Source: Aliidiomarina halalkaliphila (GTDB taxonomy: Bacteria; Pseudomonadota; Gammaproteobacteria; Enterobacterales; Alteromonadaceae). Taken from it: DNA of 64,000 bases. Of this stretch, positions 9,130-18,472 are shown in pieces. The notes under the pieces were generated by a model that saw nothing but the letters and a program-made list of their open reading frames with translations, was not told the origin of the DNA and did no database searches. The stretch covers positions 52,990-116,989 of the forward strand of contig NZ_VJWL01000005.1 in the NCBI RefSeq assembly GCF_007096385.1, in the 5' to 3' direction. Every line of letters starts with the position of its first letter. Position 1 is the first letter of the stretch. Position numbers and translations under genes: made by a program.

Positions 9130-10908
9130 TTAAAACTCGTGATCAGCAAGATCAAACAAACTGTCGGAGCCGGATTCAATGGCTGCGATTAGGCCCGAAA
9201 TGCGAGGCAATAACTTAGCAAAATAAAAACGTGCTGTTTTTTCTTTTGCCGTTGCGAATTCAGCGAGTTCCGGCTGGGTTTCTGCCACCCGAGCCATGCG
9301 CAACCACATATAGCCGTAAACCACGTAACCTAGCAAATGTAAGTACTCAACAGCAACGCTGTTGATAATGTTTTCATCACTTGGCACCTGCTCTAATACG
9401 CGTGTCGTTACCGCCTCTAGTTGATTCACTGCATCGTTTAATTGTTGGTACTGATGTGCCCAAGCGCCGGCATCTTCCGCAAGGAATGATTTCATTTCTT
9501 GCACCAGCGGCTTTAGTAACTCACCGCGCGATCCGGCGACTTTCCGACCTAACAGATCCAAGGCTTGGATGCCATTGGTACCTTCATAGATTTGCGCAAT
9601 CCGGCAATCACGAACCCATTGTTCCTGACCCCATTCCCGCACATAACCGTGTCCACCAAGGATCTGCTGACCGGCAATCGTCGCCTCAAAACCGGTGTCG
9701 GTCATAAACGCCTTAGCCACGGGTGTAAGCAATTGCACTGAAGCTTCTGCTTTGGCTCGCTGTTCCGGCGTGGGCGCGTATTTAGCCCGATCTAACTGCT
9801 GCCCCACATACGTCGAGAATGCACGGCCTCCTTCAACGAATGCTTTCATGGTTAAAAGCATCCGGCGCACATCACCATGCACTAACAATGGATCCGCTTC
9901 CGCTTCACGCTGCTGGGTTGCTTTCGCACCACGGCCCTGACGACGATCTTTCGCATACGCAAGAGCAGTCACGTATGAGCGAGAGGCGGCGCCTAAGCCT
10001 TGAATGCCCACACCTAAACGCTCGTAGTTCATCATGGTAAACATTGCTGCCAAGCCACGGTTCGGTTCACCAACGAGCCATCCTTTCGCACCATCGAAGT
10101 TCATCACACAGGTCGCCGACGCGTGGATACCCATTTTATGTTCGACCGAACCTGCCACAACCGGGTTGCGCTCACCCAAGCTGCCATCTTCGTTTACCAA
10201 AAACTTCGGAACTAAAAACAGAGAAATCCCTTTGGTTCCCGGAGGTGCATCAGGTAATTTGGCCAGCACTAAGTGCACAATGTTGTCAGCTAAATCGTGT
10301 TCACCGCTGGTAATAAATATCTTGGTACCAGAAATTGCGAAGCTGCCATCGGCGGCAGGAATCGCTTTGCTGCGGATAATGCCTAAGTCGGTACCACAGT
10401 GAGGTTCAGTTAAGCACATCGTGCCAGTCCATTCTCCTGCAGCTAGGCGTGGCAGATACATGTCTTTCAGTGCATCACTGCCATGCGAGTCGAGGGTCAT
10501 AATCGCACCCGCAGTAAGCCCCGAATACAAACTAAAGGAAATATCAGCAGCACACATCATTTCTTCGTATTGCGCTGAGAGCGTTTTCGGCAGCCCCATA
10601 CCACCATACTCAGGATTTGCGGTCACCCCTACCCAACCGCCTTGAGCGAGCTGGCGGAATTGTTCTTTATAGCCATCAGGTGTCGTCACGGTGCCATCTT
10701 TAAAGGTAATCCCTTGCTCATCGGCAGCACGCGCATTCGGAGCAATCAAGGTTTCCGTGAGTTTGGCGGCTTCGTCGAGAATCGCTCGCGCCGTATCAGG
10801 GTCCATCATTTCTGCCAACTGTGGCATGGTTTCCCAGTCTTGGCCGACTTTAAATACATCATGCAACAGGAAATTCATATCCTGCAGCGCCGCGCGATAA
10901 TCAGTCAT
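9130..10908 (-). CDS. Acyl-CoA dehydrogenase (long ~600-residue DmdC/FadE-like form)
   Basis: The 592-residue product starts at an ATG with a GGGAG box and has the ~600-residue acyl-CoA dehydrogenase architecture. A short N-terminal helix region (MTDYRAALQDMNFLLHDVF) precedes the N, middle and C acyl-CoA dehydrogenase domains, and a C-terminal extension resembles that of DmdC-type enzymes. Motifs include MCLTEPHCGTDLG (FAD/substrate), FITSGEHDL and the catalytic glutamate loop IYEGTNGIQALDLLGRK. It probably performs the FAD-dependent alpha,beta-dehydrogenation of a fatty or branched acyl-CoA and passes electrons to ETF. Chain length cannot be told from the sequence. A PsrA-like inverted repeat over the presumed promoter suggests repression lifted by long-chain fatty acids. 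Confidence 0.92.
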   Translation of the reverse strand: MTDYRAALQDMNFLLHDVFKVGQDWETMPQLAEMMDPDTARAILDEAAKLTETLIAPNARAADEQGITFKDGTVTTPDGYKEQFRQLAQGGWVGVTANPEYGGMGLPKTLSAQYEEMMCAADISFSLYSGLTAGAIMTLDSHGSDALKDMYLPRLAAGEWTGTMCLTEPHCGTDLGIIRSKAIPAADGSFAISGTKIFITSGEHDLADNIVHLVLAKLPDAPPGTKGISLFLVPKFLVNEDGSLGERNPVVAGSVEHKMGIHASATCVMNFDGAKGWLVGEPNRGLAAMFTMMNYERLGVGIQGLGAASRSYVTALAYAKDRRQGRGAKATQQREAEADPLLVHGDVRRMLLTMKAFVEGGRAFSTYVGQQLDRAKYAPTPEQRAKAEASVQLLTPVAKAFMTDTGFEATIAGQQILGGHGYVREWGQEQWVRDCRIAQIYEGTNGIQALDLLGRKVAGSRGELLKPLVQEMKSFLAEDAGAWAHQYQQLNDAVNQLEAVTTRVLEQVPSDENIINSVAVEYLHLLGYVVYGYMWLRMARVAETQPELAEFATAKEKTARFYFAKLLPRISGLIAAIESGSDSLFDLADHEF

Positions 10909-10938
10909 GTGCTACTCCCATATTCATCAATAACGGAC

Positions 10939-10977
10939 TTTATAGGCCCTGGTGAACATTTTCAAACAGGTGTTTAA
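10939..10977 (-). promoter_or_regulatory. Putative PsrA-type operator overlapping the acyl-CoA dehydrogenase promoter
   Basis: The stretch 10961-10977 reads TTCAAACAGGTGTTTAA, an AAAC-N4-GTTT inverted repeat. It matches the known PsrA box form (G/C)AAAC-N2-4-GTTT(G/C) apart from the last base. On the minus strand it overlaps a -35-like TTTGAA (10966-10961), placed 16 bp upstream of a -10-like TATAAA (10944-10939), with the gene start at 10908. PsrA is a TetR-family repressor of fatty-acid oxidation genes in gammaproteobacteria. Its gene is not in this window, so the link is inferred. Confidence 0.5.
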
Positions 10978-11028
10978 TTTAGGAGCATCATCGCAAAGCT
11001 TCGAGATTGACGCAAGTATTTCGGCGGG

Positions 11029-13122
11029 TTAGAAATTCAAATCTTCGAGGGCATCAAGGCGGAATAGAATATCCCGATAACCAAAGACCGTATGAGATGG
11101 TTCAATTGCAATGACTCGCAATTCACCCATGCGCTCACCTTCACGGAGCATGCGATCATTCAAACGAATCCAACGATCTCGAGTGCGTCCACTATACATA
11201 TGGGAGTCATAATTAAAGCGCGGTAATTGTTGCCGTTCATCACGCGATAAATCGCGAGCAAAAGGTAAACTCATGGTTACCGCGGCTTGATTCTCATTGC
11301 GCAATACATCATCGATACCAATTTCGGCTACTGCACTATCAAATAAATTGCGAATATGCGAAGAGACCTCCTCGGAAGCCACGTCTGGGTTCGGGGGCGT
11401 CGTTTGAGTGTCAGCGCTCGCGGTTGTAACCCGCTCACCACTCGTATTCCCAGAGCTTACTGGCTTAGTTCTGCGCTCCAACGGAATAGAAATCTCTGCC
11501 ATAAGCGTCGTGCGATCATCATCCGCCACGAGACCTTGCGGAATCTGCACGTTCTGTGGACGTTGTAGCGAGGGTCTATTAGTAAAATAACCTGAGCTCA
11601 AATAAGCTAATTCAATATCCGTTAGCTCATCATCACTAAATTCAGATAAGCGCGAGTTCACCAAACGTCCAAGGCTTGCTCGCAGCCACTCAAGCTGTTG
11701 TGCCAGCGAAGCAGATCGCAATGAATAGGGAAGATACTCCTGCACCCCTTCCCGTACCCAACCTTCAAAATTTGATTCCGTTGGCAATTGCCAGAATACA
11801 ATCGCTTCGCCACTCCAGTTTCGTTGCAATTCGTTTTCACTAAGTGAGCGCACGCCATAGCGATCCGCTACTCGATAACGGTGCTGTCCTTGCTCTGTCG
11901 TTTCAATGCCATTGAGCATGAGCCAAAGTTCGGGAACACGGGATTCTAATACCGCCGGTAAATCCAGGCGCACTAGCTGTTCTGCGGTAAAATGACCGCG
12001 CACACAGGCTAAGTTTAACGCCGGAATTTCGGCACAGGCGTCTATACCGGAAATGTAATTTTGAACCTGCCAACGATCCCCAAGTATTCGCAACATATGG
12101 GCTGGTGATAAACCTGTTAGCACTACCTCTCGCGAGGCACTTTCACGTTGCTGCTCTTGTTGAACTCGTTGTTCTGATAAGCGTGCGGTTTCAGCCTCTT
12201 CGGTCTGATCCAAGCGCCACCAGAGGGCTGCGGCTGCAATAACCGCAACAACACTCACACTGGTAAACACTGTCGCCCAAGGCACCCGCCCACGTGACTC
12301 TTGGTGACGTTGCACCGAAAAACTGAGCGATTCTGCTGCTTCCGCCACGATTGCCTTGCTCACTTTTCGGGTTTCTTGGCGGGCGGCTAATTGTAGCGCG
12401 CGATCCGCTACTAAATTAATTAAACGAGGCGTGCCTTGGCTAAATCGAAAGATCTGCTTGAGTGCCGCCGCTTCAAATATATCAAAATCACCACCTACGC
12501 ATTGTAGGCGATGCTGAATATAGGCTTGTGTCTCTTTCTCCGTTAGTGGGAGCAAGTGATAGCGCGCAACAATGCGCTGGGCAACCTGACGTAATTCGCG
12601 GCGTTGCAACAATGTTTGCAGCTCTGGCTGCCCAATAAGAACAACGCTCAATAGCTTGCGTGAATTGGTTTCTAAGTTGGTTAGTAAGCGTAATTGCTCA
12701 AGTACGGAAGGCAACAAGTGCTGTGCTTCGTCGATCAACACAACCGGCTGTCTGCCTTGGGCACTGGCTTCCTGTAGGAAGCGACTCAGGTGGTCGGTTA
12801 AGCGTTTGAGGGAGGCTTTCTCATGCCGACCTGGAATGGCAAATTGGTCACAAATTGTAGCTAATAACTCGCGCTCGCTCAGCATTGGGTTAAGCACAAA
12901 TGCAACATCCACATGCTCTTGTAACTCAGCCAACACGGCCCGCGACAAGGTTGTTTTTCCGGTACCCACTTCGCCGGTGAGCAACAAGAAACCACCACTC
13001 CCACTTAATCCTTGACGCAAGTGCTCAAGTCCCTCTTGATGACGGGGCCCTAAATACAAAAAATCGGGATCGGGCGCGATAGAAAAAGGCGTTTGCTCGA
13101 AACCAAAATAATCGTGGTACAT
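11029..13122 (-). CDS. GspA/ExeA-type AAA ATPase fused to a GspB-like C-terminal domain (type II secretion assembly)
   Basis: I use the ATG at 13122, whose product begins MYHDYFGFEQTPFSI, the usual start of ExeA/GspA ATPases; an in-frame ATG at 13194 would add 24 atypical residues. The product is ~697 residues. Residues 1-270 form the AAA+ ATPase with Walker A GEVGTGKTT, Walker B VVLIDEAQHL and a sensor QRI. One membrane helix follows (near 287-307), then a periplasmic region resembling the peptidoglycan-contacting part of GspA. The last ~130 residues contain LPFARDL, LPRFNYDSHMYS, RWIRLNDRMLREGERMG and FGYRDILFRL, which match the C-terminal domain of GspB. GspA and GspB normally form an inner-membrane complex that helps the secretin pass the peptidoglycan; here both appear on one chain. 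No other secretion gene is nearby. Confidence 0.83.
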   Translation of the reverse strand: MYHDYFGFEQTPFSIAPDPDFLYLGPRHQEGLEHLRQGLSGSGGFLLLTGEVGTGKTTLSRAVLAELQEHVDVAFVLNPMLSERELLATICDQFAIPGRHEKASLKRLTDHLSRFLQEASAQGRQPVVLIDEAQHLLPSVLEQLRLLTNLETNSRKLLSVVLIGQPELQTLLQRRELRQVAQRIVARYHLLPLTEKETQAYIQHRLQCVGGDFDIFEAAALKQIFRFSQGTPRLINLVADRALQLAARQETRKVSKAIVAEAAESLSFSVQRHQESRGRVPWATVFTSVSVVAVIAAAALWWRLDQTEEAETARLSEQRVQQEQQRESASREVVLTGLSPAHMLRILGDRWQVQNYISGIDACAEIPALNLACVRGHFTAEQLVRLDLPAVLESRVPELWLMLNGIETTEQGQHRYRVADRYGVRSLSENELQRNWSGEAIVFWQLPTESNFEGWVREGVQEYLPYSLRSASLAQQLEWLRASLGRLVNSRLSEFSDDELTDIELAYLSSGYFTNRPSLQRPQNVQIPQGLVADDDRTTLMAEISIPLERRTKPVSSGNTSGERVTTASADTQTTPPNPDVASEEVSSHIRNLFDSAVAEIGIDDVLRNENQAAVTMSLPFARDLSRDERQQLPRFNYDSHMYSGRTRDRWIRLNDRMLREGERMGELRVIAIEPSHTVFGYRDILFRLDALEDLNF

Positions 13123-13296
13123 GGATGTGCTCAATTCAACCGAATAGAAATCAAAGTAGCAGGCCTTATGAATCCTTGCAATGCGCGCACGCATTCGTGA
13201 TTATCTGTACCTTGAATTCATTAAAAGTTTCATCAGGAAAAAAATAGTATTCTTGATGCAGGATTTTATAACGCATGCACCGAGCAAAGGACAATC

Positions 13297-14442
13297 ATGA
13301 ACGACGATCCTAAATTAAAAGGACTGCAAGTGTACCTCGTGGGCGGTGCCGTTCGGGATGCGTTGCTTGAGCTACCCGTGCATGAACGTGATTATGTTGT
13401 GGTGGGCGCAAGCCCAGAGGAACTAACCGCTCGTGGATTCGAGGCGGTAGGCCGTGACTTTCCGGTATTCTTGCATCCCCACAGCAAAGAGGAATACGCT
13501 CTCGCGCGCACGGAACGCAAGTCAGGCCCCGGGTACACAGGATTTATCTGCGAATTTAGTCCCGATGTGACTCTCGAAGATGATCTCCTCCGACGGGACT
13601 TGACCATCAATGCAATCGCTCAAGACCCAGATGGGACGTTAATCGATCCGCATCACGGCGTCGCCGATATTAAAAACCGGGTATTACGTCATGTCTCCCC
13701 TGCTTTTAGTGAAGATCCTCTTCGAGTGCTGCGGATTGCGCGCTTCGCTGCTCGCTTTCATGGCTTAGGCTTTACCATAGCCGCTGACACAAAACGTCTG
13801 ATGACCACCATGAGTCGCGTCGGTGAGTTGCAACACCTCACACCGGAACGAGTGTGGATGGAAACCTATAAGGCACTTACAACGGATTTTCCTGCGGTAT
13901 ATTTTGATGTACTACAACAAGTTGGGGCATTATCGGCCATCGTCCACAAATCCGTTGAAAGTGTGCCCATGCGCACACTCGAACGGACACACAAAATCAA
14001 AGAGAGCGATATCGTTCGTTATGCTCTGGCCCACTATGATCTAAATCTTTCTGTCCTTACGGCGGATAAATGCTCGATCGATTTATCGCACTGGTGCCGA
14101 GTACCCAACCTGCACCATAAAATCGCTGACTCGGTTATCCATATCAGTCGAAAACTGCAATCAGGCACATTAGGCGCTGCCAATATTTTGGCATTTCTGC
14201 ATTTCTGTGATGCCTTTCGCCGCCCGGAGCGGCTAGAACTCACCCTAAAAGCACTTACTTATATTGCGCAAGAGAACGGCTGGAGTCAGCGCGACGACGT
14301 GATGTTACTGGCACGCGCCTTGTCTATTACCGCAGAAGTCGATGTACAGAGCGTGATTGCTGATGGTCATCAGCATGGAGCGATTAGTGAAGAACTCGAC
14401 CGTCGACGCTTGGCTAAACTAAAACAACACCTAGGGTCTTAA
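13297..14442 (+). CDS. cca: CCA tRNA nucleotidyltransferase (HD domain apparently degenerate)
   Basis: The 381-residue product starts at an ATG behind AAGGA and resembles E. coli Cca over the catalytic half. It has the LVGGAVRDALL nucleotidyltransferase head, HERDYVVVG carrying the metal-binding acidic pair, ARTERKSGPGYTGF, RRDLTINA, and the neck/body blocks SEDPLRVLRIARFAARF and LTPERVWMET. It adds or repairs CCA ends of tRNAs. The E. coli enzyme (412 aa) has a C-terminal HD phosphohydrolase domain. Here that region lacks the HDLGKG motif and is shorter, so the phosphohydrolase activities are probably absent. Its stop codon overlaps the stop of the convergent folK by 4 bases. Confidence 0.93.
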   Translation: MNDDPKLKGLQVYLVGGAVRDALLELPVHERDYVVVGASPEELTARGFEAVGRDFPVFLHPHSKEEYALARTERKSGPGYTGFICEFSPDVTLEDDLLRRDLTINAIAQDPDGTLIDPHHGVADIKNRVLRHVSPAFSEDPLRVLRIARFAARFHGLGFTIAADTKRLMTTMSRVGELQHLTPERVWMETYKALTTDFPAVYFDVLQQVGALSAIVHKSVESVPMRTLERTHKIKESDIVRYALAHYDLNLSVLTADKCSIDLSHWCRVPNLHHKIADSVIHISRKLQSGTLGAANILAFLHFCDAFRRPERLELTLKALTYIAQENGWSQRDDVMLLARALSITAEVDVQSVIADGHQHGAISEELDRRRLAKLKQHLGS

Positions 14443-14978
14443 TTCTCCATGGCCTCTGTCACCATCGATAGATGCTGATTTTGGTGATGTTCTTGCTCTT
14501 GGAAGGTCTTCCATAAACGTTGAAAAGACGTGTTCGACCCTGGATGACACACGTGCGGTGCCAATTCAGCAAGCGGCTTGAGTACAAATGCACTTGTAAG
14601 AATTTCCGGACGGGGCAATTGCGGTTCGCGACCCGGCACTTCGTTTTGAACACAGTTCCCATACATCAAAATATCGATGTCTAACGTGCGAGAACTAAAC
14701 TTTTCCGCATCCCTCGCTCGCCCATAACGGGATTCAATCGTGCGAATTTTTTCCTGAACTTCCGCTAAGGAAAGAGGCGTTGCGGTCATCGCGACTAAGT
14801 TATAGAACGGCGGACCTTCAAAACCTAAGGCTTCACTTTCATACACGCTGGAAATTCGCAAAGGCGCATGGGGGAAGCTCTCCGCCAATTCGGAAATGCC
14901 CGCCTGAATATGTTTTTTGCGTTCAAGGTTACTACCAATGCCAAAATAGACATGTTGGAGATCTGCAAGAAAAGCCAT
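14439..14978 (-). CDS. folK: 2-amino-4-hydroxy-6-hydroxymethyldihydropteridine diphosphokinase (HPPK)
   Basis: The 179-residue product carries the folate-pathway HPPK signatures: YFGIGSNLERKKHIQ at the N-terminus, VYESEALG.EGPPFYN, the ATP/metal-binding SSRTLDIDILMYG, and the ending SAFVLKPLAELAPH. It transfers pyrophosphate from ATP to 6-hydroxymethyl-dihydropterin, two steps before the first folate. The gene lies 3 bases downstream of folB in the same direction, so the two form a folB-folK operon with consecutive pathway steps. The conserved PHP before the C-terminal motif is PRP here, a small change. Confidence 0.95.
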   Translation of the reverse strand: MAFLADLQHVYFGIGSNLERKKHIQAGISELAESFPHAPLRISSVYESEALGFEGPPFYNLVAMTATPLSLAEVQEKIRTIESRYGRARDAEKFSSRTLDIDILMYGNCVQNEVPGREPQLPRPEILTSAFVLKPLAELAPHVCHPGSNTSFQRLWKTFQEQEHHQNQHLSMVTEAMEN

Positions 14979-14981
14979 ACG

Positions 14982-15425
14982 CTAGTTCGCTCCTTCCGTA
15001 TAACGGGTAATTTGAACAGCCACGGAGCGAGCCGCTTTAACAGCCGTAGGTTTAGCGACCTTTAGTTGCACCGCCGCGACTTTAAACTCATGAAGAATAC
15101 GATCCGCGAGCACTTCTGCCACTTCTTCAATTAAGCCATAAGGCTTTTCTTGAATCCAATCCTGTATCGCACGACTCAAACGATCGTAATCGAGGGCGTC
15201 ATCAATCGACCCCGAGGCAGCAGGAATGCGGTTATCCCAAACAACCGCCACATCCACGACTAACGGCTGCTGGATGTCTTGTTCCCAATCGAAAATGCCA
15301 ATCACAGCTGGCACTTCAAGGCCCTCTACAAGCACTAGATCGCCGGAAAACGGGGTCTGATTAAACACACTTTTGCTCTCAGTCTTCATCTGAATCGCTG
15401 TACCTCTGCGCGCATTCTGCGCCAT
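14982..15425 (-). CDS. folB: Dihydroneopterin aldolase
   Basis: The frame encodes up to 147 residues from ATG 15425. A second in-frame ATG at 15389 gives 135 residues, closer to the usual ~120, and is plausible; neither has a strong ribosome-binding site. The family blocks are present: VIGIFDWEQDIQQPLVVDV, a DALDYDRLS helix, YGLIEEVAE with the pterin-binding Glu, and VQLKVAKPTAV with the catalytic Lys. The enzyme cleaves dihydroneopterin to 6-hydroxymethyl-dihydropterin, the FolK substrate. It is divergent from plsY. Confidence 0.94.
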   Translation of the reverse strand: MAQNARRGTAIQMKTESKSVFNQTPFSGDLVLVEGLEVPAVIGIFDWEQDIQQPLVVDVAVVWDNRIPAASGSIDDALDYDRLSRAIQDWIQEKPYGLIEEVAEVLADRILHEFKVAAVQLKVAKPTAVKAARSVAVQITRYTEGAN

Positions 15426-15600
15426 GGTTATAAATTGTTACAGTTTTGTCGAAATAATCGACGACTCAGCCTTACAGGTCGGATAGCATTTATTGAGGAA
15501 ACACCGTATCCTTGGGAAAACTAACGCACTGCAGCAGGCATCTTAACGTGCTGGCTACAGCGCAACAAGAGCAACGCTACAAGGAATTGCCGTACCGCTG

Positions 15601-16218
15601 ATGTCTGCCCTAGCCATCCTCATGATCGTCTTTGCCTACTTGTTAGGCTCAATTAGCAGCGCAATAATCATGTGCAAGCTGTTCGGACTTGACGATCCCC
15701 GTTTTCGCGGTTCAGGTAACCCTGGGGCCACTAACGTGTATCGACTCGGCGGCCCCATTCCTGCGGGGATGACACTCCTATTCGATGTACTCAAAGGGAT
15801 GATTCCGGTATGGGCCGCGTATTTACTTGGCCTCCCCCCCATCATTTTAGGCTTAGTAGCCGTTTCCGCCTGCCTTGGCCATATTTATCCGTTATTCTTT
15901 AAATTCCAAGGTGGCAAAGCGGTAGCAACCGCGTTGGGGGCTATGTTCCCAGTTGCCACAGAAATGGCGCTACTACTGATTGTGACTTGGGTGATCGTGT
16001 TCTGGATCAGTCGCGTTTCGTCATTGGCAGCATTGATTACGGTTTCACTGGCACCTCTATTCGCATGGCTCATTAAGCCCCAGTACACCATTCCAGCCAT
16101 TATGCTTGCGGCGCTTATTATTTGGCGCCACCGTACCAACATTAAACGCTTGTGGCATGGCACAGAAGTAGGCTTGCGCAACGCCAAGCCGAACCGCAAA
16201 ACCCCGCCTAAAAAATAA
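15601..16218 (+). CDS. plsY: Glycerol-3-phosphate acyltransferase PlsY
   Basis: The 205-residue inner-membrane protein has about five hydrophobic helices and the PlsY loops: LLGSISSAII near the N-terminus, RGSGNPGATNVYRLGG (phosphate/acyl-phosphate binding), LGHIYPLFFKFQGGKAVATALG and a basic tail with RHRTNIKRLWHGTE. It uses acyl-phosphate to acylate sn-glycerol-3-phosphate, the first step of phospholipid synthesis. The stop codon is directly followed by the stop of convergent tsaD, with no intergenic base. This folK/folB/plsY/tsaD neighbourhood is conserved in gammaproteobacteria. Confidence 0.96.
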   Translation: MSALAILMIVFAYLLGSISSAIIMCKLFGLDDPRFRGSGNPGATNVYRLGGPIPAGMTLLFDVLKGMIPVWAAYLLGLPPIILGLVAVSACLGHIYPLFFKFQGGKAVATALGAMFPVATEMALLLIVTWVIVFWISRVSSLAALITVSLAPLFAWLIKPQYTIPAIMLAALIIWRHRTNIKRLWHGTEVGLRNAKPNRKTPPKK

Positions 16219-17232
16219 TTAAATTGCCGGTAACTCAACCAAAGGCCAACGAGGACGAACCTGCACGCTTAAGCCCTCGGTACTACCTGCCGCCAAGCGC
16301 TGTGCTCCCGCAAGGGCAATCATAGCCCCATTATCGGTACAAAACTCAGGGCGCGGATAAAACACCTCGCCACCTAAACTTGCCATGGTCGCTTCGAGCG
16401 CTTCGCGTAAACGCAAGTTAGCACTTACGCCCCCGGCCATAACCAAACGCTTTAAGCCAGTCTGTTCAAGAGCTCTGCGGCATTTGATAATTAACGTATC
16501 CACCACCGCATCCTCAAAAGCACGTGCAATATCTGCGTGGGTTTGCGGATCGTCACCGTGCTTTGCGATGGCTTGTGCAGCAGCTGTTTTTAAGCCGCTA
16601 AAAGAAAAGTTAAGCCCTGGCTTATCAGTCATCGGACGCGGGAATTGAAAACGGTCTGGACGCCCAGATATAGCTAGTTTGGCTAAACGTGGGCCACCAG
16701 GATAATCCAACCCCAATAGTTTGGCGGTTTTATCAAACGCTTCGCCTGCCGCATCATCCACCGACTCTCCCAATAGTTCGTAGTGACCAATACCATCGAC
16801 ACGGACCAATTGGGTATGACCACCGGACACAAGCAACGCCACAAACGGAAACTCTGGGCGACGATCTTCTAACATGGGTGCCAGCAAATGCCCTTCCATA
16901 TGATGAACGCCAATTGCAGGCACATTCCATCCAAACGCTAAACTACGACCGATGGTAGCCCCAACCAACAGGGCACCAATTAAGCCCGGACCTGCGGTAT
17001 AGGCCACGCCATCAATGTCAGAAGCGGTCAGGCCCGCATTAGCTAGGGTTTGTTCAATCAGTGGGAGTGTTTTACGTACGTGATCGCGGGATGCTAGCTC
17101 TGGCACAACGCCGCCATAGTCCGCATGCAGCTTCACTTGGCTATATAAAGTATTCGCCAGTAAGCCCTTTTCGGTATCGTAAATCGCAATACCGGTTTCA
17201 TCACAACTGGTTTCAATTCCTAAAACGCGCAT
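16219..17232 (-). CDS. tsaD: tRNA N6-adenosine threonylcarbamoyltransferase TsaD
   Basis: The 337-residue product equals the usual TsaD length. It begins [16 protein letters not shown] and contains the metal-binding HHMEGH motif (near residues 111-116), the ASKHA-fold blocks [10 protein letters not shown] and [27 protein letters not shown], and the late metal ligand in CTDNGAMIA. With TsaB, TsaE and TsaC it makes t6A37 in ANN-decoding tRNAs. The classic rpsU-dnaG-rpoD partners are not found upstream; pilT follows instead, so the ancestral linkage is broken here. Confidence 0.97.
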   Translation of the reverse strand: MRVLGIETSCDETGIAIYDTEKGLLANTLYSQVKLHADYGGVVPELASRDHVRKTLPLIEQTLANAGLTASDIDGVAYTAGPGLIGALLVGATIGRSLAFGWNVPAIGVHHMEGHLLAPMLEDRRPEFPFVALLVSGGHTQLVRVDGIGHYELLGESVDDAAGEAFDKTAKLLGLDYPGGPRLAKLAISGRPDRFQFPRPMTDKPGLNFSFSGLKTAAAQAIAKHGDDPQTHADIARAFEDAVVDTLIIKCRRALEQTGLKRLVMAGGVSANLRLREALEATMASLGGEVFYPRPEFCTDNGAMIALAGAQRLAAGSTEGLSVQVRPRWPLVELPAI

Positions 17233-17367
17233 GTTGTCTCCACACCTTCAACATCAACTTCCGGGGGTGTAGAAGGCTTACCATCATCCACCGCTCGTGC
17301 TACTCGGGTGTAGTTTACCAGAGCTTGCCGAGGGCATGAAGACTTCACTACCCTCGACCATCGGCAA

Positions 17368-18399
17368 CTAACTGCTAATTTGCCCTAGTTTCGCACGCAC
17401 TTGCTCATCGGATATTTCGCCAGCATCGCGCAATCGGTTCAGTGCTTGCTCCATAGTTTGCATCCCCAAAGCGCCACCGGTTTGAATGGCGGAATACATC
17501 TGCGCCACTTTATCTTCCCGAATCAAATTCTTAATCGCATGGGTGGCCAGCATAATTTCATGGGCAGCCACGCGCCCACCGCCTTCTTTTTTCAGCAACA
17601 ATTGGGCGACAACCGCTCGTAGTGATTCCGATAGCATAGAGCGCACCATTGCCTTCTCGTCACCGGGGAACACATCGATAATGCGATCGATCGCTTTCGG
17701 AGCCGAGGTAGTATGCAAGGTTGCAAATACTAAGTGACCGGTTTCCGCCGCTGTCAGCGCTAGGCGAATTGTTTCCAAGTCACGTAACTCACCGACCAAA
17801 ATCACATCAGGATCTTCACGTAGAGCTACACGCAAGGCATTTTTAAAACTTAACGTATCCCGATGCACTTCGCGCTGATTGATCAACGCACGTTTATTCT
17901 TATGCACAAACTCGATGGGATCTTCGACCGTCAGCACATGATGGGGGAAGGTATCGTTGATATAATCAACCATCGCCGCCAAAGTGGTCGATTTACCTGA
18001 GCCAGTGGGTCCCGTGACCAACACCAGCCCGCGCGGGTATTCGGCGATTCGCTTCAATATTGGAGGAGCGTTTAAGGCATCCAAACTCAGCACTGAATCT
18101 GGGATGGTGCGAAACGCTGCGGCGGGTCCGTTCTGTTGCACATACACATTGGCTCGAAACCGCGCTAACCCTTCCACGTGAAACGAAAAATCCACTTCAA
18201 GATTTTTCTCAAACTCAGATTTTTGCCGATCATTCATCACCGAGTAGACCATTTTCTCTACATGATGAGATGACAACACCTCTGTGTTAACCTTATGCAA
18301 GTCGCCATCAATACGAACGACCGCTGGAGAACCAGAGGAAAGATGCATGTCTGATGCATTGCGCTTTACAGCGTACGAGAGCAGTTCGTTGATATCCAT
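17368..18399 (-). CDS. pilT: Type IV pilus retraction ATPase PilT
   Basis: The 343-residue protein is a GspE/PilT hexameric ATPase. It has the N-terminal PAS-like region (MDINELLSYAVKRNASDMHL), Walker A TGPTGSGKSTT, the Asp box TVEDPIEF, Walker B LREDPDVILVGELRD and the His box AETGHLVFATLHT. It drives pilus retraction and twitching at the inner-membrane base. The usual partner pilU is not next to it. It is divergent from yggS with a 73-bp gap, the common arrangement in related bacteria. Confidence 0.96.
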   Translation of the reverse strand: MDINELLSYAVKRNASDMHLSSGSPAVVRIDGDLHKVNTEVLSSHHVEKMVYSVMNDRQKSEFEKNLEVDFSFHVEGLARFRANVYVQQNGPAAAFRTIPDSVLSLDALNAPPILKRIAEYPRGLVLVTGPTGSGKSTTLAAMVDYINDTFPHHVLTVEDPIEFVHKNKRALINQREVHRDTLSFKNALRVALREDPDVILVGELRDLETIRLALTAAETGHLVFATLHTTSAPKAIDRIIDVFPGDEKAMVRSMLSESLRAVVAQLLLKKEGGGRVAAHEIMLATHAIKNLIREDKVAQMYSAIQTGGALGMQTMEQALNRLRDAGEISDEQVRAKLGQISS

Positions 18400-18401
18400 A
18401 A

Positions 18402-18430
18402 TTACGAGTCTTGGTTCTTTTTAGTATGAT
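18402..18430 (+). promoter_or_regulatory. Candidate sigma-70 promoter for yggS-proC-yggT
   Basis: TTACGA (18402-18407) and TATGAT (18425-18430) are separated by exactly 17 bp in the short divergent gap before yggS. The -10 is good; the -35 is weak. Confidence 0.35.
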
Positions 18431-18472
18431 GCCCACATTCCAGAGCAGGATTAATTTCGAGGCTTGCAATTC

